DNA from: Noviherbaspirillum sp. Root189
GTDB taxonomy: Bacteria > Pseudomonadota > Gammaproteobacteria > Burkholderiales > Burkholderiaceae_D
Length of the DNA: 55,743 nt
NCBI RefSeq assembly: GCF_001428545.1
Contig: NZ_LMHZ01000023.1
Coordinates: 262,235 to 317,977 of the forward strand
Direction: 5' to 3'
Numbering within the stretch: the first letter of the stretch is position 1; every line of letters starts with the position of its first letter. The notes under the pieces were generated by a model. The model was not told where the DNA came from and searched no databases. It worked only from the letters and a program-made list of their open reading frames with translations. A program made the position numbers and the translations under genes. Shown here piece by piece: positions 52,234 to 55,743 of the stretch.

Positions 52234-53586
52234 ATGGCCAATACTCTGGACACCTCGCATTTCTGGATGCCGTTTACGGCGAACCGCCAGTTCAAGAACA
52301 AACCACGCTTGCTGGCGGCTGCTTCCGGCATGTATTACACCTCGGACGACGGCCGTAAGATTCTCGACGGCACTGCCGGACTGTGGTGCGTCAACGCTGG
52401 CCATTGCCATCCAAAAATTACTGCCGCGATCCAGCAGCAGGCAGCAACCATGGATTTCGCGCCGACCTTCCAGATGGGGCATCCGAAAGTCTTCGAAGCG
52501 GCGAGCGCCCTGGTTTCAATCGCGCCGGAAGGCCTCAACCGTGTTTTCTTTTGCAACGACGGTTCAGAATCGGTGGATTCCGCGCTTAAGATCGCCCTCG
52601 CCTATCACCGTATGCGCGGCGACGGCTTGCGCACACGCCTGATCGGGCGGGAGCGCGGCTATCACGGCGTCGGCTTCGGCGGCATCGCGGTCGGCGGTAT
52701 CGCTGGCAACCGCAAGCATTTCGGACCAACGTTGGCCGGTGTCGACCATTTACGGCATCCGCTCGATATCGGCAAGAATGCGTTTTCGCGCGGTCTGCCG
52801 GAGCATGGCGCGGAAATCGCCGACGAACTCGAACAGCGCTTGCTGGCGTTGCACGACCCTGCCACCGTTGCCGCGGTGATCGTCGAACCGATTCAGGGTT
52901 CTACCGGCGTTATCCTGCCGCCCAAAGGCTATCTGCAGAAATTGCGCAGCATCTGTGACAAGTACGGCATCCTGCTGATTTTCGACGAGGTTATCACTGG
53001 TTTCGGCCGCCTTGGCAGCGCATTCGCCGCCGACTTTTTCGGCGTCGTGCCGGACATGATTACCTGCGCCAAAGGCTTGACCAATGCTGCAGTTCCGATG
53101 GGCGCGGTCATCGTGCGCCAGGACATCCATGACACGTTCATGGACGCTGCGCCGGAAAACGCCATCGAATTCTTCCATGGCTACACCTATACCGGTCATC
53201 CTCTCGCCGCGGCAGCCTGTATCGCCACCCTCGACGTGTACAAGGAAGAAGGCCTGTTCGACCGCGCGGCCTCCATGGCGCCCTACTTTGAACAGGCCGC
53301 TCACAGCCTCAAGGGCCTGCCTTACGTCAAGGACGTGCGCAATCTCGGCCTGGTGTGCGGCATTGAACTGGAAAGCGTGCCGGGCAAACCGTCGGCACGC
53401 GCCTTCGACGTATTCCAGAAATGCTTCTGGGACAAGGGCGTGCTGATTCGCACGACAGGTGACATCATTGCCTTGTCGCCACCGCTGATCATCGACAAGC
53501 AGCAGGTCGACCAGTTGTTCGGCGCAATTGCAGACATCCTGAAGAGCCAGCAAGCCGTGCCGCAGTCCGAGCCTGTGGTCGCCTGA
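52234..53586 (+). CDS. Omega-amino acid:pyruvate aminotransferase (class III)
   Basis: 450 residues, PLP fold type I. HFWMPFTANRQFKNKPRLL, GTAGLWCVNAGHCHPKI, FFCNDGSESVDSALKIA, ERGYHGVGFGG, LIFDEVITGFGRLG and the PLP lysine in TCAKGLTNAAVPMGAVIV. The W-x-PF start and the downstream GYTYTGHPLAAAA are typical of beta-alanine/omega-amino acid:pyruvate transaminases. Transfers an amino group from beta-alanine or similar amines to pyruvate. ATG at 52234 with AAAAGGGAAAC upstream. Convergent with the DMT transporter, eight bases apart. Confidence 0.92.
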   Translation: MANTLDTSHFWMPFTANRQFKNKPRLLAAASGMYYTSDDGRKILDGTAGLWCVNAGHCHPKITAAIQQQAATMDFAPTFQMGHPKVFEAASALVSIAPEGLNRVFFCNDGSESVDSALKIALAYHRMRGDGLRTRLIGRERGYHGVGFGGIAVGGIAGNRKHFGPTLAGVDHLRHPLDIGKNAFSRGLPEHGAEIADELEQRLLALHDPATVAAVIVEPIQGSTGVILPPKGYLQKLRSICDKYGILLIFDEVITGFGRLGSAFAADFFGVVPDMITCAKGLTNAAVPMGAVIVRQDIHDTFMDAAPENAIEFFHGYTYTGHPLAAAACIATLDVYKEEGLFDRAASMAPYFEQAAHSLKGLPYVKDVRNLGLVCGIELESVPGKPSARAFDVFQKCFWDKGVLIRTTGDIIALSPPLIIDKQQVDQLFGAIADILKSQQAVPQSEPVVA

Positions 53587-53594
53587 GTTGCGCG

Positions 53595-54521
53595 TTATTG
53601 CACCGTCGGTTCGACCATCGGTCCGGCGGGTGCCTTCTTGCCGCCTTGCGCTCGCAGGGCGGCAATCTCATTCAGCACCAACGCCGCCATGACCACACCG
53701 CCACCCAGCAAGGTTTCCCGGGTGGGGACTTCGCCGGCGCCCAGCCATGTCCATAACGGGCCAAGCAACACCTCCAGCAACGCCAACAACGCCACCTCCG
53801 GTGCGGACAGGCTTTTGGTTGCCTTGACCATCAACAGGCAGGGAAGGCCAAGCTGAAAAAATCCGAGCACCGCCAATAGCCCCACATCATGCAGGGAGGC
53901 CTGTAGTGGCCACGCGAACGGGAGCATGAGCAGCGCGGAAAAAACACTTCCCAAAAACACGGCGGGCATCAGGTCAATACCCTGTCCTGCGCGCTTGAGA
54001 ATAATGAGATTGACGGCGGAGGCGACTGGCACGGCGCCCGCGATCAGCATACCGATGAGGTGCTGCCCACCAACATTGCTCATGCCGTTGACGAACATCC
54101 ACAAGATGCCGACGAATGCCGCGGCAATTGCCAGCCAGGTACGCTGGGGAATGCTCTGTTTCAGCACCACCCACGCAAGAAATGCCGTCAGCAATGGCGC
54201 CACGCTCATCACGATCAGCGTGTTAGCCACTGTCGTCTTGGTAAGCGCAATCATAAAGCAGACAAACATCACGCACCACATCATGCCGCTCAGGACGCCG
54301 GTCAGGCCGGCAGAACGTATGGTGTTGACCGTCCGGGCGACGCCTTGCTGACCGACCAGAACGATGGCGACAGCCATGGCTGAAAACAGGCTGCGCCAAA
54401 ACGTTACTTCAACACCACGTGCGGCGTCGAGGTGGCGCGTGATGACGCCGGCGATACTCCAGAGCGTCGGCGCAATAATCATGAGCAGCAATGCTCGCTG
54501 ATGAGTCGTCAAAAGTGACAT
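53595..54521 (-). CDS. DMT-superfamily (EamA) transporter
   Basis: 308 residues with about ten hydrophobic helices in two EamA repeats. Seen: LLMIIAPTLWSIAGVITRHL, FWRSLFSAMAVAIVLVG, MMWCVMFVCFMIALTKTTVAN, LTAFLAWVVLKQSIP and VALLALLEVLLGPLWTWLGAG. Likely an inner-membrane exporter of amino acids or small metabolites; direction and substrate not visible. The positive-inside C-terminal tail (ALRAQGGKKAPAGP) is cytoplasmic. ATG at 54521. It could supply or export the product of the adjacent transaminase pathway. Confidence 0.88.
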   Translation of the reverse strand: MSLLTTHQRALLLMIIAPTLWSIAGVITRHLDAARGVEVTFWRSLFSAMAVAIVLVGQQGVARTVNTIRSAGLTGVLSGMMWCVMFVCFMIALTKTTVANTLIVMSVAPLLTAFLAWVVLKQSIPQRTWLAIAAAFVGILWMFVNGMSNVGGQHLIGMLIAGAVPVASAVNLIILKRAGQGIDLMPAVFLGSVFSALLMLPFAWPLQASLHDVGLLAVLGFFQLGLPCLLMVKATKSLSAPEVALLALLEVLLGPLWTWLGAGEVPTRETLLGGGVVMAALVLNEIAALRAQGGKKAPAGPMVEPTVQ

Positions 54522-54545
54522 GGAACAATTGACAAAAGTTTAGTA

Positions 54546-54587
54546 TGAAAAAAACTTGGCCCGGTCTTCCAATTGGAGGGCCGGGCC
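54546..54587 (-). terminator. Leftward intrinsic terminator upstream of the DMT gene
   Basis: On the minus strand GGCCCGG and CCGGGCC (plus-strand 54581-54587 and 54558-54564) enclose a smaller TCC/GGA pairing and are followed by a seven-T run (54548-54554). It would stop a leftward transcript from the right, yet no leftward gene remains there. Confidence 0.75.
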
Positions 54588-54706
54588 TGGGTATATCAAT
54601 TCAGCGTAAACCAATAACCAAAATGCGTTGCGACTGCACCTTTGGTCACGCGCATGTAGTGCGTTCGTCGGTGCGCCCTGCCATCGTCATGTTGATCGAC
54701 ACGCTT

Positions 54707-54808
54707 ATACCAATCCCAACCCATAACGCACCATGACATCGCGTCTTTTTCCGGGGGCGCCGAGCCGCCTGCCTGCGTTGCACTCGTCGTCAATAGCCCG
54801 CTATTGAC
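54707..54808. repeat. Palindromic repeat element beside the IS110 element
   Basis: The stretch starts ATACCAATCCCAACCCATAACG, of which 54707-54741 resembles 14814-14848 at roughly 28 of 35 positions. It ends with a perfect 9-bp palindrome, GTCAATAGC, CC, GCTATTGAC, at 54789-54808. It fits a dispersed REP-like element. IS1111-group elements, a branch of IS110, often insert in such repeats. Confidence 0.55.
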
Positions 54809-54829
54809 TCCTCCTGCGCCTTGCCAGTC

Positions 54830-55743
54830 AAAAAATTGATGGGATGGACTCCCTCCGTCTTTTTGCGCCAAAGTAGACGTACTGGTTCGCATGGGCATGG
54901 GGATCAACCAACAAAAGGAGTCCGTCATGAATACTACTATCGTGGCCGTCGACCTGGCCAAATCTGTTTTCCAATTGGCTGTTGCCGATTCCGCCTGGCG
55001 TGTCATCGAGCAACACCGCCTTACCCGCACGCAATTTGAGCGCTGGTTTATCAATCGCAACGTGTCCCTTGTCATCATGGAAGCTTGTGGCTCGGCTCAT
55101 CACTGGGCTCGCCGCTTTAACGCCATGGGCATTAACGTCAAGTTGCTTCCCGCTCCGTACGTACGCGCCTACGTCAAGCGTAACAAGACCGATTCCGCCG
55201 ATGCCTGCGCGCTGCTCGAAGCGGCTCGCTGTGGCGACATGACCCCAGTGCGAATCAAATCTGTCGAACAGCAAGCGCTCCAAGGGCTGCACCGCGTTCG
55301 CTCGCTGTGGATGTCCACACGCACTGCAAGAATCAATGCCCTGCGCGGTTTCTGTCGTGAGTTCGGTATTTCCGTTGCGACTGGCAGTCGCAACGGCCTG
55401 GAGCAAATCAGTCGAGTCCTTGCCGATCCTGCTTCCGCAATCCCAATTCTCATTCGCGGCACAATGAAGCTGCTTGTGGAAGAGATTCGGCTGCTCGAAG
55501 CACGGGTGGCTCAGCTCGAACGCGAGCTCACGGCGCTGGCGAGACAGTCTCCTGCCTGCACCACGCTGCTGTCGATACCTGGCATTGGTCTGTTGACCGC
55601 TACTGCGATGGTGGCCGCCACCAGTGGAAATGTCGCTCATTTCAAAGATGCCCGGCACTTCGCCAGCTGGTTCGGGTTGACACCAAAGGAACATTCGTCC
55701 GGCAGCACCAGAAACCTGGGACGCATCACCAAGAAAGGCGACC
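54830..55743 (+). mobile_element. IS110-family insertion sequence, IS1111-like, left part (right end outside window)
   Basis: The transposase gene starts at 54927. The left non-coding end before it is about 100 bases; the exact boundary is not defined by eye. IS110 elements lack conventional terminal inverted repeats and make no target duplication, so the edge is approximate. A 12-base segment at 54843-54854 can pair with the ribosome site and start at 54915-54926. Confidence 0.7.
54927..55743 (+). CDS. IS110-family transposase, N-terminal 272 residues (3' end outside window)
   Basis: The N-terminal DEDD/RuvC-like domain starts MNTTIVAVDLAKSVFQLAVA (first Asp), with Glu in VIMEACGSAHHWARR and the Asp pair in KRNKTDSADACALLEAARCG. 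A coiled-coil LEARVAQLERELTALARQ follows, then TLLSIPGIGLLTATAMVAA and FASWFGLTPKEHSSG, the start of the second transposase domain. The string KLLPAPYVRAYVKRNKTD fits the IS1111 subgroup. The frame is open to the window end. AAAAGGAG lies six bases before the ATG. Confidence 0.92.
   Translation, partial: MNTTIVAVDLAKSVFQLAVADSAWRVIEQHRLTRTQFERWFINRNVSLVIMEACGSAHHWARRFNAMGINVKLLPAPYVRAYVKRNKTDSADACALLEAARCGDMTPVRIKSVEQQALQGLHRVRSLWMSTRTARINALRGFCREFGISVATGSRNGLEQISRVLADPASAIPILIRGTMKLLVEEIRLLEARVAQLERELTALARQSPACTTLLSIPGIGLLTATAMVAATSGNVAHFKDARHFASWFGLTPKEHSSGSTRNLGRITKKGD

Noticed and set aside
54596-55078. 160-residue minus-strand frame overlapping the IS110 start
   Set aside because: Largely antisense to the transposase; only its last ~20 residues lie in non-coding DNA, which is noted as a possible gene tail, not a gene.
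1-55743. CRISPR array, prophage or rRNA genes
   Set aside because: No regular spaced direct repeats, no phage structural genes (the holin-like protein is a YqjE type) and no rRNA-like sequence was seen.

Overview
The window is about 55.7 kb of a moderately GC-rich beta-proteobacterial chromosome. It is most likely from Burkholderiales, family Oxalobacteraceae or a near relative. This rests on overall protein character (murI beside a class I fumarase, PilU, DUF883/YqjE/YqjK stress genes, DusA, an omega-amino-acid transaminase) and not on a marker-gene search. Gene density is high and many genes are coupled by ATGA start/stop overlaps. The only RNA gene seen is tRNA-His. I see no CRISPR array, prophage or rRNA. 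The only obvious mobile elements are an IS110-family transposase gene running off the right edge and a short IS630-type MITE candidate at 45650-45809.

Layout. 1-5.1 kb: end of class I fumarase, murI, tRNA-His, two tiny lipoproteins, a DSD1-type PLP enzyme and pilU. 5.6-8.0 kb: a stress/envelope block (DUF883, YqjE-like, YqjK-like, entericidin-like lipoprotein, a secreted protein). 8.26-12.5 kb: a four-gene amidoligase cassette: C39-like peptidase, RLAN-type RimK ATP-grasp ligase, GCS2-type carboxylate-amine ligase and N-formylglutamate amidohydrolase-like hydrolase. It is followed by an aspartoacylase-type hydrolase, a GST and a 2Fe-2S ferredoxin. This is the best candidate for an undescribed metabolite or peptide-tag pathway.

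16-35 kb: a split glycan locus. A leftward operon encodes a NodU-type carbamoyltransferase, a GT9 transferase, a UDP-xylose-synthase-type epimerase, a lipoprotein and a FAD-Rieske fusion. Rightward genes encode an ATM1-type ABC exporter, two glycosyltransferases, then a GT4, an SDR, a heptose-bisphosphatase-like HAD enzyme and a second GT9. Between the halves lie envelope-stress genes (PRC-barrel, membrane protein, MscS channel, glycine-zipper lipoprotein). Together these suggest synthesis of a carbamoylated, heptose- or pentose-containing surface glycan.

35-41 kb: hemerythrin-like protein, an N-terminally truncated Ku, a tandem-repeat region with a strong terminator, DUF421 and PRC-barrel proteins, and an 872-residue glycosyltransferase/UDP-galactopyranose-mutase-like fusion. 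41.4-49.8 kb: a large gene-poor stretch, a multi-PAS hybrid histidine kinase, a sigma-54 response regulator facing it, a tiny lipoprotein and a second sigma-54 activator without receiver domain. 49.8-55.7 kb: SDR, DUF6496 protein, dusA, an omega-transaminase, a DMT exporter, a palindromic repeat and the IS110 transposase.
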